A DNA stretch of 56,936 bases, taken from contig JALEPL010000008.1 in the NCBI GenBank assembly GCA_022766245.1, forward strand, positions 1 through 56,936. The letters are read 5' to 3'. A model generated the notes under the pieces. The model made no database searches, had not been told where the DNA came from, and saw nothing but the letters and a program-made list of their open reading frames with translations. Numbering within the stretch: position 1 is the first letter of the stretch; each line of letters starts with the position of its first letter. Origin of the DNA: Lachnospiraceae bacterium. GTDB taxonomy: Bacteria > Bacillota > Clostridia > Lachnospirales > Lachnospiraceae. Positions 8,642-16,070 of this stretch are shown here, piece after piece. The translations under genes and the position numbers were made by a program.

Positions 8642-9160
8642 CTACTCAATCTTCAGGCTCATTTCATGCCATGCTTCACCGCCCCAGGTAGAATCCGCCA
8701 TTCCACGATTGACAAATCCCATTCTCTCATACATTTCCACCCTGTGTTCCAGACATGTGAGCACCAATGTGCATCTTCCGTTCTTCCGTTCCCTGCTTGC
8801 ATATTGGGTTACCAGTTCTCTAGCCAAGCCCTGCTTGCGGTACTCCGGAAGCACATCCAGCCCCAGCAGCATCACATTTTTTCCATCCGGATTGTACAAA
8901 TTTTCATCCGTAAAATAATCATCCCGGAAAGCCTCTTCCTCCGTGGAAAGTCCGTTTAACAAACCAGCTAATCTGCCTGTCTCTTTATCCACAGCAACCA
9001 GAAACAGTTCCGGAGCCTTGGCGATTCGTGCCTTCATATGCTGCTCGGAACATGCCTCATTGGGCGGAAAACAGGTATGCTCAATGGCAACTGCCTGATC
9101 CGCCTCCTCCTGCTTTATACTACGAAATTCGTATCTTTCATATATATTTCTATTACACAT
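8642..9160 (-). CDS. GNAT-family N-acetyltransferase
   Basis: A 172-residue acetyltransferase of the GNAT fold. The acetyl-CoA pyrophosphate loop is seen as LDVLPEYRKQGLARELV, and the C-terminal strand as EMYERMGF. The central pattern (AIEHTCFPPNEACS and LAGLLNGL) resembles the arylalkylamine/aminoglycoside-like branch, but the amine substrate is unknown. The start at 9160 has AGGAGA directly upstream; the longer frame to 9334 would overlap the preceding gene. It follows the amidohydrolase gene by 88 bases in the same direction. Confidence 0.8.
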   Translation of the reverse strand: MCNRNIYERYEFRSIKQEEADQAVAIEHTCFPPNEACSEQHMKARIAKAPELFLVAVDKETGRLAGLLNGLSTEEEAFRDDYFTDENLYNPDGKNVMLLGLDVLPEYRKQGLARELVTQYASRERKNGRCTLVLTCLEHRVEMYERMGFVNRGMADSTWGGEAWHEMSLKIE

Positions 9161-9248
9161 TTTTCTCCTATCTGATAAATAACGTTCTGTCATTTCTCTG
9201 GAATTAAATAAATTGATATCCTTACCTTTGGCCTGTGTCAACAGCCTC

Positions 9249-10130
9249 TCAAATTTTTTTGTCTCTTCGTATAAAGGGATCCTCCACCTTTTTGTCCAGC
9301 AGAAGACCATACTTTTCCGGATGCCTGTAGGCATTCCCGTGAACCTCCCTCTGACGGTAGTCCCGAAGCATCTTCATATCCAACTCTGCGATATAAACGC
9401 CTTCCTCCTCACCGGCCTCTAAGATGCAGGTATCTCTGGACCCTTCCAGCTCCGGCAGATAGGCCACCCCGTCAAACACGGTAGAATGACCATTGCAGTC
9501 CGGTTTGGGTGCGGGATAATTGCAGGTTGCGATGGCCATCATATTTTCATATGCCCGTCCACGAAGCTGGGACAGACGATTGATTTCCATGGGACATGCA
9601 TTGGGAACAAGTAGCAACTCTGCACCCTTCAACATGAGAATCCGCGCGCTTTCGGGGAATTCCCTGTCATAGCAAATCATGGAACCAACACGAATGTTGC
9701 CAAGTCGGGTGTCCAGATCCGCTACATAAAAATCATCCCCTGCATCGATTCTGCACTCGTCGCCAAAGTCACAGGTATGAACCTTTGCATAAGTATACAG
9801 CTTATTCCCATGGCGATCAAACAAAATCACCGTATTGCGAGGCATGGGATCGTGCTGTTCTAAGATGGCTATGGCAATGGCCATATCCAGCTCCTTTGCC
9901 AGATCCTGATAGGTGGAAACGAATTCACCATCCGCCGAAACAGCCAATCCATTTAAGCAATCCATATCCTCCGGTATCTCGTAACCATCACTCCACATTT
10001 CCGGAAACAGACAAATGTCCGCTCCCAATTCCTTTGCTTTTTTGCACCACTCCACACCCTTTTTCAGATTGCCTTCGGTGGTTTCCGTAGGCAGCATCTG
10101 CAATAATGCGATTTTTAATATGTGATTCAT
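9249..10130 (-). CDS. Carbon-nitrogen hydrolase (nitrilase superfamily)
   Basis: A 293-residue nitrilase-superfamily enzyme with the complete catalytic triad: E44 (LFPEMW), K116 (YAKVHTC) and C153 (SMICYDREFPES). Members cleave amide or nitrile bonds. The N-terminal half is most like the N-carbamoylputrescine amidase/omega-amidase branch, but no polyamine genes lie nearby. The enzyme is expected in the cytoplasm, as no signal peptide is seen. A promoter lies at 10182-10211, and a GNAT gene follows. Confidence 0.85.
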   Translation of the reverse strand: MNHILKIALLQMLPTETTEGNLKKGVEWCKKAKELGADICLFPEMWSDGYEIPEDMDCLNGLAVSADGEFVSTYQDLAKELDMAIAIAILEQHDPMPRNTVILFDRHGNKLYTYAKVHTCDFGDECRIDAGDDFYVADLDTRLGNIRVGSMICYDREFPESARILMLKGAELLLVPNACPMEINRLSQLRGRAYENMMAIATCNYPAPKPDCNGHSTVFDGVAYLPELEGSRDTCILEAGEEEGVYIAELDMKMLRDYRQREVHGNAYRHPEKYGLLLDKKVEDPFIRRDKKI

Positions 10131-10181
10131 TGTGTTTTCCTTTACATCATTCCATTTTCATAGTCTTGTAATATATGTAAA

Positions 10182-10211
10182 ATACTATCAGCAATTACAA
10201 TATTTTGTCAA
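10182..10211 (-). promoter_or_regulatory. Candidate promoter for the amidohydrolase gene
   Basis: On the minus strand, TTGACA (10206-10211) and TAGTAT (10182-10187) are 18 bases apart, about 50 bases before the start codon at 10130. Confidence 0.55.
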
Positions 10212-10218
10212 CTTTCTC

Positions 10219-10545
10219 TCACTCCTCAAATATCCGCCTGTAGAATGATTTCAACGCATCCTCTGTATAATCTAACTCCCCGATTGTGATGTCGTTCACT
10301 AAAGTAACATATTCTTGATTCATGGGATGCAACAGAATCTGTGACCCGTCCTCAGTCACGCATATTTCACAGGCTGCTTGTCCCTGTGTATCCTGGCATC
10401 CCAGGGAAGTCAGATCCATGCTTCGGATTATTTCATGCTGATTCCTATCATACACAAACAGCTTCCATCCATGGCATAAGACGCATCCGGATTTTTCAGC
10501 AATCTGATCAATGATAGATTTGTCATATCTATTCAGCAGCTTCAC
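10219..10545 (-). pseudogene. Chimeric remnant beginning with a cytidylate-kinase-like segment
   Basis: A 108-codon frame opens with GTG inside a short repeat copy. Its first residues (YDKSIIDQIAEKSG) look like the YYDKE-x-ID-x-IAEKSG stretch that follows the P-loop region in cytidylate-kinase-like proteins, and directly continue the fragment at 10542-10655. The remaining 85 residues (CVLCHGWKLFVYDR and on) match no family I know and have lost the kinase fold. I read it as the downstream part of a rearranged gene, although the second half might be a small separate protein. Confidence 0.4.
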
Positions 10546-10553
10546 AGATACGA
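10521..10553 (-). repeat. Miniature copy of the MITE end inside a broken gene
   Basis: The minus-strand sequence TATCTGTGAAGCTGCTGAAT then AGATAT matches the right terminus of the MITE at 44372-44556 (TATCTGTGAAGGTACTGAAC then AGATAC). It separates YYGKS from a second copy of YDKS in the kinase-like reading frame and brings a stop codon. Confidence 0.5.
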
Positions 10554-10655
10554 TTTGCCATAATAAGCAACTCCCAGTTTCTTTGCATTTTCTTCTCCAA
10601 TAAATCGTCCGCCACTGCCAAACTCCCTGCTGATGGTAATAATTTTCTTATTCAT
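10542..10655 (-). pseudogene. N-terminal fragment of a cytidylate-kinase-like protein
   Basis: From ATG 10655 the frame gives [20 protein letters not shown] and then EENAKKLGVAYYGKS before a stop at 10542. ITISREFGSGG is the P-loop of the cytidylate-kinase-like family (PF13189), which is normally about 200 residues long; only 37 residues remain. Its start overlaps the stop of the MATE remnant, reflecting a former MATE/kinase-like operon pair. Confidence 0.7.
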
Positions 10656-10854
10656 TCTGTATTGCTTCCTTTTTCATAATTTTATTTAATACCCCATACC
10701 CCACAACACAAGCGATCAATTCCGTGCTTGGAAAAGCCCACCAAATCAGCGAAATTCCCACCTAACCATTTCTGACCAGCACGGAAAATAATCCTGCAAG
10801 AGGTAAAATAAGTATCAACTGTCTCAGCAATGAAATAATAAGTGATTCCATCAT
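10648..10854 (-). pseudogene. C-terminal fragment of a MATE efflux transporter
   Basis: The frame reads SLIISLLRQLILILPLAG, then an in-frame TAG, then [18 protein letters not shown] and a short basic tail. This is the last pair of membrane helices of a MATE-family (NorM-type) transporter, normally about 450 residues. The N-terminal 85 percent is gone and the remnant is interrupted by a stop. Confidence 0.7.
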
Positions 10855-10928
10855 GAATTCGCTTTTTACTACGCATTCCATGGCTAAATGCGATAATGGG
10901 CGTGATTCGTCACGCAGTCTTTCTTGTC

Positions 10929-11128
10929 TCCTTTCCGTATCTGTTCAGTACCTTCACAGATACAATTCGCAAACCCATGAAAATCGGCTGCGCCGATGGG
11001 GTGTAGGTGCCAGTGGCACCTATTCAACACCGACCGAAGCGAAGCGTAGACTTTGCTCACACCTAAATCATGTTCTTACGGCCTCATCAGCAAGTGATTC
11101 GGCCTGCTCTGAACAGTTACTCCTTTCC
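10929..11128 (+). mobile_element. MITE copy 1 (184 bp) with 8-bp target duplication
   Basis: The element 10937-11120 starts GTATCTGTTCAG and ends CTGAACAGTTAC (inverted ends, one mismatch in twelve) and is flanked on both sides by the direct repeat TCCTTTCC (10929-10936 and 11121-11128). It contains no credible gene. It is nearly the reverse complement of the copy at 44372-44556. The interval 10855-11346 otherwise holds only a terminator. Confidence 0.85.
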
Positions 11129-11131
11129 TAC

Positions 11132-11176
11132 AAAAAAAGAGCGGCACAAACTGGATTTACGCAATCTGTGCCACTC
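11132..11176 (-). terminator. Rho-independent terminator, minus strand
   Basis: GAGTGGCACA pairs with TGTGCCGCTC (one mismatch) and is followed by seven T on the minus strand. It lies about 170 bases downstream of pdxT, the nearest gene in that direction. Confidence 0.65.
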
Positions 11177-11346
11177 GTTCTTAACGACTATATCATATTC
11201 TCAAAATATTTTCACAGGACATTTTCAACAAATTTTTATTATCTAAACATTGTCCCGTAATTAAACATTTTCAATGCCAAAATCTTCCGGCTATGAATAT
11301 CTCACAGATGAGAACAATGCCTAATACATAATAAATCCCAGCCGGC

Positions 11347-11913
11347 TTATCCTGCAAACATCTGTAGAAAATATTGGTGGATACTCAGATTTTGGTCCAA
11401 CTCCGGATGGAAGGATAATGCCAGCTGATTTTTGTATCGCACGGCCACAATATGTCCACCCACCTGTGCCAATACATCCACTCCTTCGCTGACACTTTCT
11501 ATGTATGGTGCACGGATAAAGGTCATAGGTACAATACCCATTCCTTTCATCTCACTTTCCACATAAAAGCTTCCCAGCTGTCTTCCGTAGGCATTTCTTT
11601 TCACCACCACCGGAAGACTTTTGAAATAACTTCTCTCATCATTTCCGACTTTTTCAGCCAGAAGGATCATTCCGGCACATGTAGCCAAAACCGGCATTCC
11701 CTGAGCGATCTGTTCTTTCAACTTGTCGTACATGTCCAATTCCTTTAACAATTTTCCCTGCACTGTACTTTCTCCACCGGGCAGTACCAGACCATCATAC
11801 TCCTGTTCCAAGTCTTCCTTCTTTCTGAGTTCCACGCATTCTGCACCTAATTTCTCCAAAATCTTTTCATGTTCAATAAACGCACCCTGTACCGCTACCA
11901 CTGCTATCTTCAT
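11347..11913 (-). CDS. pdxT: Pyridoxal 5'-phosphate synthase glutaminase subunit
   Basis: A 188-residue class-I glutamine amidotransferase of the PdxT/SNO family. It releases ammonia from glutamine and channels it to PdxS for PLP synthesis. The triad is present: C79 in LATCAGM, and H169 and E171 in SFHPEL. The family motifs VQGAF, LPGGEST and RAP are also there. Length is normal. PdxT needs PdxS as partner, yet no pdxS lies next to it; instead a MocR/PdxR-like pseudogene and a repeat fragment lie upstream, so the locus appears rearranged and pdxS must be elsewhere or lost. Confidence 0.93.
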   Translation of the reverse strand: MKIAVVAVQGAFIEHEKILEKLGAECVELRKKEDLEQEYDGLVLPGGESTVQGKLLKELDMYDKLKEQIAQGMPVLATCAGMILLAEKVGNDERSYFKSLPVVVKRNAYGRQLGSFYVESEMKGMGIVPMTFIRAPYIESVSEGVDVLAQVGGHIVAVRYKNQLALSFHPELDQNLSIHQYFLQMFAG

Positions 11914-11938
11914 ACTACCATTTCCTATTTCTCATTTA

Positions 11939-11972
11939 GCATGAGGTGTCACCGCAGGTGACGGATACGCCA
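11939..11972 (+). repeat. Truncated structured repeat (left part only)
   Basis: GCATGAGGTGTCACCGCAGG then TGACGGATACGCC matches the left outer arm and first hairpin of the copy at 13525-13602. The sequence then breaks off into the MocR pseudogene, so this copy marks a rearrangement junction. Confidence 0.65.
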
Positions 11973-12006
11973 CTCAAAGTTATGTTCGTTCTAGATTACG
12001 CCCTGA

Positions 12007-12531
12007 GGTGGAATTCTCCCCCTTCGCCAGGCCATTGCAGATCACCTTCTGGCATTTCACGGACTGCAGGTCTCCCCGGAACAAATCATCATCGGTGCCG
12101 GAACAGAATATCTTTACAGCCTGATTATTCAGTTGCTGGGCATTGATAAAAGATATGGGGTGGAGAATCCCGGCTACAATAAAATTTCCAAGATATACAG
12201 TAGCCATCATGCCACTTGTAAACATGTTGGGATGGATGACCTGGGAATACGCATATCCGATTTAGAGGCGCAGTCTGTGGATGTGGTTCACCTATCTCCT
12301 TCCCACCATTTTCCCACCGGAATCGTGATGCCCATCAGCCGCCGATATGAGCTTTTGGGCTGGGTCTCCAAGTCCGATTCCAGATACATCATCGAGGATG
12401 ACTATGACAGTGAGTTTCGTTTATCCGGACAGCCCATTCCCACGTTGCAGAGCATTGACGTGTTGGAAAAGGTCATCTACATAAACACCTTTACCAAGAC
12501 CTTGTCCTCCACAGTGCGCATCAGCTTGTGA
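12007..12531 (+). pseudogene. MocR/PdxR-type regulator, truncated at both ends
   Basis: The frame encodes LRQAIADHLLAFHGLQVSPE, IIIGAGTEYLY, LSPSHHFPTG, IIEDDYDSEFR and TFTKTLSSTVRIS, the fold-type-I aminotransferase domain of MocR regulators. The N-terminal GntR winged helix is absent, and the domain ends abruptly just after the PLP-lysine motif TFTKTL. In many Gram-positive bacteria a MocR protein (PdxR) is encoded divergently from pdxST and controls it; this remnant lies divergently from pdxT, which fits a dead pdxR. Confidence 0.75.
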
Positions 12532-13507
12532 TATAACTTTCCTCACTGCCTGAGGCGGCTGTTTTTCTCTGCGGAAAGAACATCACCAGCAAAATAACTG
12601 TCACCAAAAGAATCGTCACAAGGAGACTACCTTCCATTCCAAAGGCGCCTCCGTTCAACAAATCCCTGCCCTCTGTCATCACAGAATCAAACACGGAGGC
12701 TGTTTTTGCAGTGCCGCTCACCTGCACACCAAAGAAATTCCCCTGTACAAAATTCCATATGGAATGGATGGCTCCCACCATCCAGATATTTCCGCTTCGC
12801 AGATACACCAGCGACATAAAGATTCCAAACAGTGCCAGATTCACAAAGGCCAGTGCCGTGATTCCCGGATTGTTCAGATGCAGTGCTGCAAAAATCAGGG
12901 AATTGGTGAGAATCGCAACCCACACCGGATGACGTCTGGCTACCGATACCATCAGATATCCGCGGCAGAGCACTTCCTCCGCCATTCCCTGAATCATATA
13001 GCCAATCAAAAACAGGACGATCGTTCCCGCGGGAATGGACTCAGATACCGTCAGCTTCAAACCGCCCAATGCCCAGGACAAAAGTTCCACTACGGTAAAC
13101 ATTACAAATCCAATCAGAATGCCCCATCCATAATTGCTTAGGGCACCTTTTTTCGTAAAGCCCACCAAAGAAGGCTTTCTTTTTTCAAAGAGTACACAAA
13201 ATCCCAAAATAACTGCAATCATTGCGATCTCCGCAAACAGCATCCACGCCATCAGCACCTCGGAATTCATAGAAACATTGATGGATGCCTCCATGGCAGC
13301 TGACATATCTCCGGTCATGGCAGCGTTCCGGTATGCTTCATCCGAAAACAACACTATAATTTCCGCCGGCAGACAAATTACTGTCATGGCAATATTGCAC
13401 ACAATATAAACCAAAGCAGCAATCAGTATTTCAATGGGCCAGATCCAGCCCTTCTTCTTTTCGATTGCCTGTTGAACCAAACCTGTTTTTTCTGTCCAAA
13501 GATTCAT
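12521..13507 (-). CDS. CPBP-family intramembrane glutamic protease
   Basis: A 328-residue membrane protein with about eight hydrophobic segments and the three CPBP (Abi/CAAX-protease-like) motifs: EExxxR at E177, E178 and R182 (MAEEVLCRGYL), F-x3-H at H210, and H-x3-N at H248 and N252 (AIHSIWNF). Members cleave substrates within the membrane and in Firmicutes often serve peptide maturation or bacteriocin immunity. The start at 13507 has AAAGGAGA upstream; the longer frame runs through the repeat at 13525. It lies downstream of the ABC exporter genes in the same direction, separated by that structured repeat. Confidence 0.85.
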   Translation of the reverse strand: MNLWTEKTGLVQQAIEKKKGWIWPIEILIAALVYIVCNIAMTVICLPAEIIVLFSDEAYRNAAMTGDMSAAMEASINVSMNSEVLMAWMLFAEIAMIAVILGFCVLFEKRKPSLVGFTKKGALSNYGWGILIGFVMFTVVELLSWALGGLKLTVSESIPAGTIVLFLIGYMIQGMAEEVLCRGYLMVSVARRHPVWVAILTNSLIFAALHLNNPGITALAFVNLALFGIFMSLVYLRSGNIWMVGAIHSIWNFVQGNFFGVQVSGTAKTASVFDSVMTEGRDLLNGGAFGMEGSLLVTILLVTVILLVMFFPQRKTAASGSEESYITS

Positions 13508-13524
13508 ATATTCTCCTTTCTCAT

Positions 13525-13622
13525 GGCATGAGGTGTCACCGCAGGTGACGTATACGCCCCCAAAGGTCGCTTTGCGCTGCTTTGGGGACAAAACCTCATG
13601 CCGTTTTCATATTTGACTTAAC
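13525..13622 (-). repeat. Structured dispersed repeat, full copy B (three-way junction)
   Basis: Outer arms GGCATGAGGT (13525-13534) and ACCTCATGCC (13593-13602) pair perfectly. Between them lie two further hairpins: GTCACC-GCA-GGTGAC, and CCCCAAAG paired to CTTTGGGG around a GC-rich loop. The tail CATATTTGACTTAACACT follows. It sits in the 128-bp gap between an ABC permease gene and the CPBP gene of the same direction, so it would be transcribed. Confidence 0.85.
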
Positions 13623-13634
13623 ACTATCTCCGTT

Positions 13635-14816
13635 TTAGGAATACATAATCCGTTCGTTATCAAACATTTTCGCCAGAATTCCTGTCATTCCCAGCGAATA
13701 AACCACATTTGCCACCAGCGCGATCACCATGTTAAGCGGCTGGTAATCAAAGCTGAAAATACCATTCATGCACTGCACGCTGTTGTAAATGGGGATGAGG
13801 TAAAGTGCAGCCTGGGTCGGTGCGCCATCTCCCAGCATGGAAGTAATGGAAATAAACATCACCACCACCATCAGCGGCATGATTAGTGCGGAAGCTTCCT
13901 TCACGCTCTTTGCGTAAGCAGAAATCACTGCCAGCGCACCAATCAAAACCAATACCGTAGTTAAAATTACCAGCAGCAAAAGCAAATAATCTGAAATGGT
14001 ATAAACAGATGCGCTCATACCACCCATCTCTCCCATTAACTTCGGCAGGGACAACATAGTCCCCAGGAAACTGGAAACACCGCTGAGCAGACCAATAATA
14101 GAAAGACTTACGATTTTTCCCAACGCCAGATGGGTACGCTTCATAGGGGTAACCAACAGGGTCGCAATGGTTCCACGCTCCTTTTCCCCCGCAATAGACT
14201 CCGGTGCAACAGCCATACATCCACTGAACAAAAAGATCATCAGCAGCATAGGCAGCATCATAGAAAAGACCATGGCTGTGGTATCCTTTTCCGTGGCCAG
14301 ATCGTAGCTGTCCTCCCCTGAGTTCACATCAAAACGGTTCGCCATGGAAGCCTCATAGGTATCCAGCATTTCCGAAATCATGCCCATACATTCTCCGGAC
14401 TCAGTGCGGGCAGAGTTATAATACACCTGCACCAACGGGGCTGCCTCCGTGGCAGTGGTACAGTCATAGGCTGCCACCTCCGCCTCAAAATCCTCCGGAA
14501 AAATCAGTAAAAGATCCGCCTCCTGCTCACTGATCGCAGTCTTCATCTCCTCGATATCCGTAGTATCATTCAAGACATCCACATTCATTCCGGACGCTTC
14601 CACCATCGCCTGTATGCTATCCGGCATATTTACCTCGTAAATCTGATAACTGTAATCCTCATCCACTGCAAACTGATCCATCAGACCGCTTCCCATGAAG
14701 GAATACAGCACATAAATCATCAGACCCGGCATCAGAACCGTGGTAAACACCATCCTCTTATCCTTAAAAAATCGTGCCAGTTCCTTTTTGATAATGGTTA
14801 TCACATTATTTCTCAT
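13635..14816 (-). CDS. ABC-2 type exporter permease (NatB-like)
   Basis: A 393-residue permease: one N-terminal membrane helix (after KKELARFFKDKRM), a large extracytoplasmic domain to about residue 180, then five to six C-terminal helices. This layout fits the ABC-2/NatB family (sodium or drug export). Its start overlaps the stop of the ATPase gene by four bases (ATGA), so the two are translationally coupled. The motif GEKERGTIATLLVTPMKRTH between helices is the coupling helix typical of the family. The substrate is unknown. Confidence 0.85.
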   Translation of the reverse strand: MRNNVITIIKKELARFFKDKRMVFTTVLMPGLMIYVLYSFMGSGLMDQFAVDEDYSYQIYEVNMPDSIQAMVEASGMNVDVLNDTTDIEEMKTAISEQEADLLLIFPEDFEAEVAAYDCTTATEAAPLVQVYYNSARTESGECMGMISEMLDTYEASMANRFDVNSGEDSYDLATEKDTTAMVFSMMLPMLLMIFLFSGCMAVAPESIAGEKERGTIATLLVTPMKRTHLALGKIVSLSIIGLLSGVSSFLGTMLSLPKLMGEMGGMSASVYTISDYLLLLLVILTTVLVLIGALAVISAYAKSVKEASALIMPLMVVVMFISITSMLGDGAPTQAALYLIPIYNSVQCMNGIFSFDYQPLNMVIALVANVVYSLGMTGILAKMFDNERIMYS

Positions 14817-15589
14817 ACCAGTTCACCTACCGTTTCCTCATAGATTTCGAAAAAGCGATCCTCCAGATTCTTGCCATTGCAGATATTTTCCAGTGTATCA
14901 CAGGCCACCATCTCACCGTTAATGATGATGCCCACCCGATCACAGATTCTGTCAATTAGGCTGAAAATATGGGTAGATACCAGTATACTCTTTCCCTCCC
15001 GCTTCAGCTCCACCAGAAAATCCGTCACCACCTTTGCAGTCAGTACATCCAAACCATTGGTAGGCTCGTCAAAAATGATGATTTCCGGATCATGCACCAG
15101 AGAAATCACCAGGGACACCTTCTGCTTCATACCGGTGGACATATCTGCCACCTTTACCTCAGCAAACTTTGTGATGCCGAACTTGTCAAAAAGCTTTTTC
15201 TTCCGCTGATCCCGAACAGCCGGCTCCACACCATGCAGTTCGGAGAAAAAATCAAACAGATAGTTCGGCGTGAAGAATCCCTCCAGCTTTAGCTCGCTGG
15301 TGAGAAATCCAATCTTACTCCGCACCTCCTGAGGATTTTTCACCACGCTGCTCCCATCAATCAGAGCATCCCCTTCGTTTGGCTTGATTAAGGTCGCCAG
15401 CATACGAAGTGTGGTAGTCTTTCCGGCGCCGTTTGGTCCCAACAGGCCAAACACCTCTCCCCGATAGGCGGTAAAACTCAGATCATTTACAGCTACTCTG
15501 CATTTATCAGAAGTTTTTTCAATCTTCTGCTGCTTTTTCGACAACGTAAAGGTTTTTCTCAAATGTTGCACATTTACAATCTCATCCAT
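14813..15589 (-). CDS. ABC exporter ATPase (NatA-like)
   Basis: A 258-residue ATP-binding subunit with Walker A GPNGAGKTT (51-59), signature DMSTGMKQKVSL and Walker B IIIFDEPTNGLD. Together with the overlapping permease gene it forms an ABC-2 exporter of the NatAB type. A sigma-A promoter with an inverted repeat lies upstream (15605-15649). The next gene downstream after the permease is a CPBP protease, a combination seen in peptide-maturation and immunity loci, although no peptide gene was found here. Confidence 0.9.
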   Translation of the reverse strand: MDEIVNVQHLRKTFTLSKKQQKIEKTSDKCRVAVNDLSFTAYRGEVFGLLGPNGAGKTTTLRMLATLIKPNEGDALIDGSSVVKNPQEVRSKIGFLTSELKLEGFFTPNYLFDFFSELHGVEPAVRDQRKKKLFDKFGITKFAEVKVADMSTGMKQKVSLVISLVHDPEIIIFDEPTNGLDVLTAKVVTDFLVELKREGKSILVSTHIFSLIDRICDRVGIIINGEMVACDTLENICNGKNLEDRFFEIYEETVGELV

Positions 15590-15604
15590 ATTCTAACCCT
15601 CCTT

Positions 15605-15649
15605 GTATTATTTATCTAATACAATATTACTTCTGCTCTTTCTTGTCAA
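15605..15649 (-). promoter_or_regulatory. Promoter and candidate operator of the ABC exporter operon
   Basis: On the minus strand TTGACA (15644-15649) and TATTGT (15621-15626) are 17 bases apart. An inverted repeat GTATTA-6-TAATAC (15605-15622) overlaps the end of the -10 box and the start site, a classic repressor position. The MocR remnant and XRE gene are not obvious partners. Confidence 0.6.
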
Positions 15650-15683
15650 TAACATCCTACCCAAAAATTACCCAAAATTTTTT

Positions 15684-15720
15684 CCATCAGCAAGTGATTC
15701 GGCCTGTTCTGAACAGATAC
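15684..15720 (+). repeat. Truncated right end of the MITE
   Basis: CATCAGCAAGTGATTCGGCC then TGTTCTGAACAGATAC matches the right end of the copy at 10937-11120 almost base for base; the left half is absent. The interval 15722-15936 is AT-rich and I see no gene in it. Confidence 0.7.
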
Positions 15721-15936
15721 AAATTTTCATATTTTTCTGTCTTGTATATATTGAACAAATTTTCTTTTAATTCACTAAAAAACCTGTACTTTTTTACAAT
15801 ATTTTTATGCTTTGTTCATATTTTATTCATAATTAAGTAGTATATTAAATACATCGAAAGGGTGACACACATCACCAGTAAAATAGAAAATTCAAATCGG
15901 AAATTCATGTTATTAGATATATTTTTTCATAATTTC

Positions 15937-15962
15937 GCCTCGGCATCTTCGGATGTCGGGGC
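15937..15962. other. UUCG-capped hairpin
   Basis: GCCTCGGCATC-TTCG-GATGTCGGGGC forms an 11-pair stem (two G-U pairs) with a TTCG tetraloop, followed two bases later by a smaller stem CTCC/GGAG. It stands just before the large inverted repeat at 15980. A structural RNA role or a decayed repeat are both possible. Confidence 0.4.
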
Positions 15963-15979
15963 ACTCCTCATTTATGGAG

Positions 15980-16062
15980 GAGAGAGGCGATACAGAGGGA
16001 CGGTTCTTTTGTCACGTAAAACCCGCGACAACAAGAACCGTCCCTCTGTATCGCCTCTCTCT
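15980..16062. repeat. Long near-perfect inverted repeat
   Basis: GAGAGAGGCGATACAGAGGG then ACGGTTCTT and TTGTC pairs with its complement across a 13-base centre, giving a stem of over 30 pairs. The core GGGACGGTTCTT is, from memory, a dispersed repeat seen in several Firmicutes genomes. It begins eight bases past the stop of the gene ending at 16071 and may act as its transcript end. Confidence 0.7.
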
Positions 16063-16070
16063 GTCTCTCT

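Noticed and set aside
10853-11260. A 135-codon plus-strand frame
   Set aside because: It runs through the MITE and a terminator and has no protein family features.
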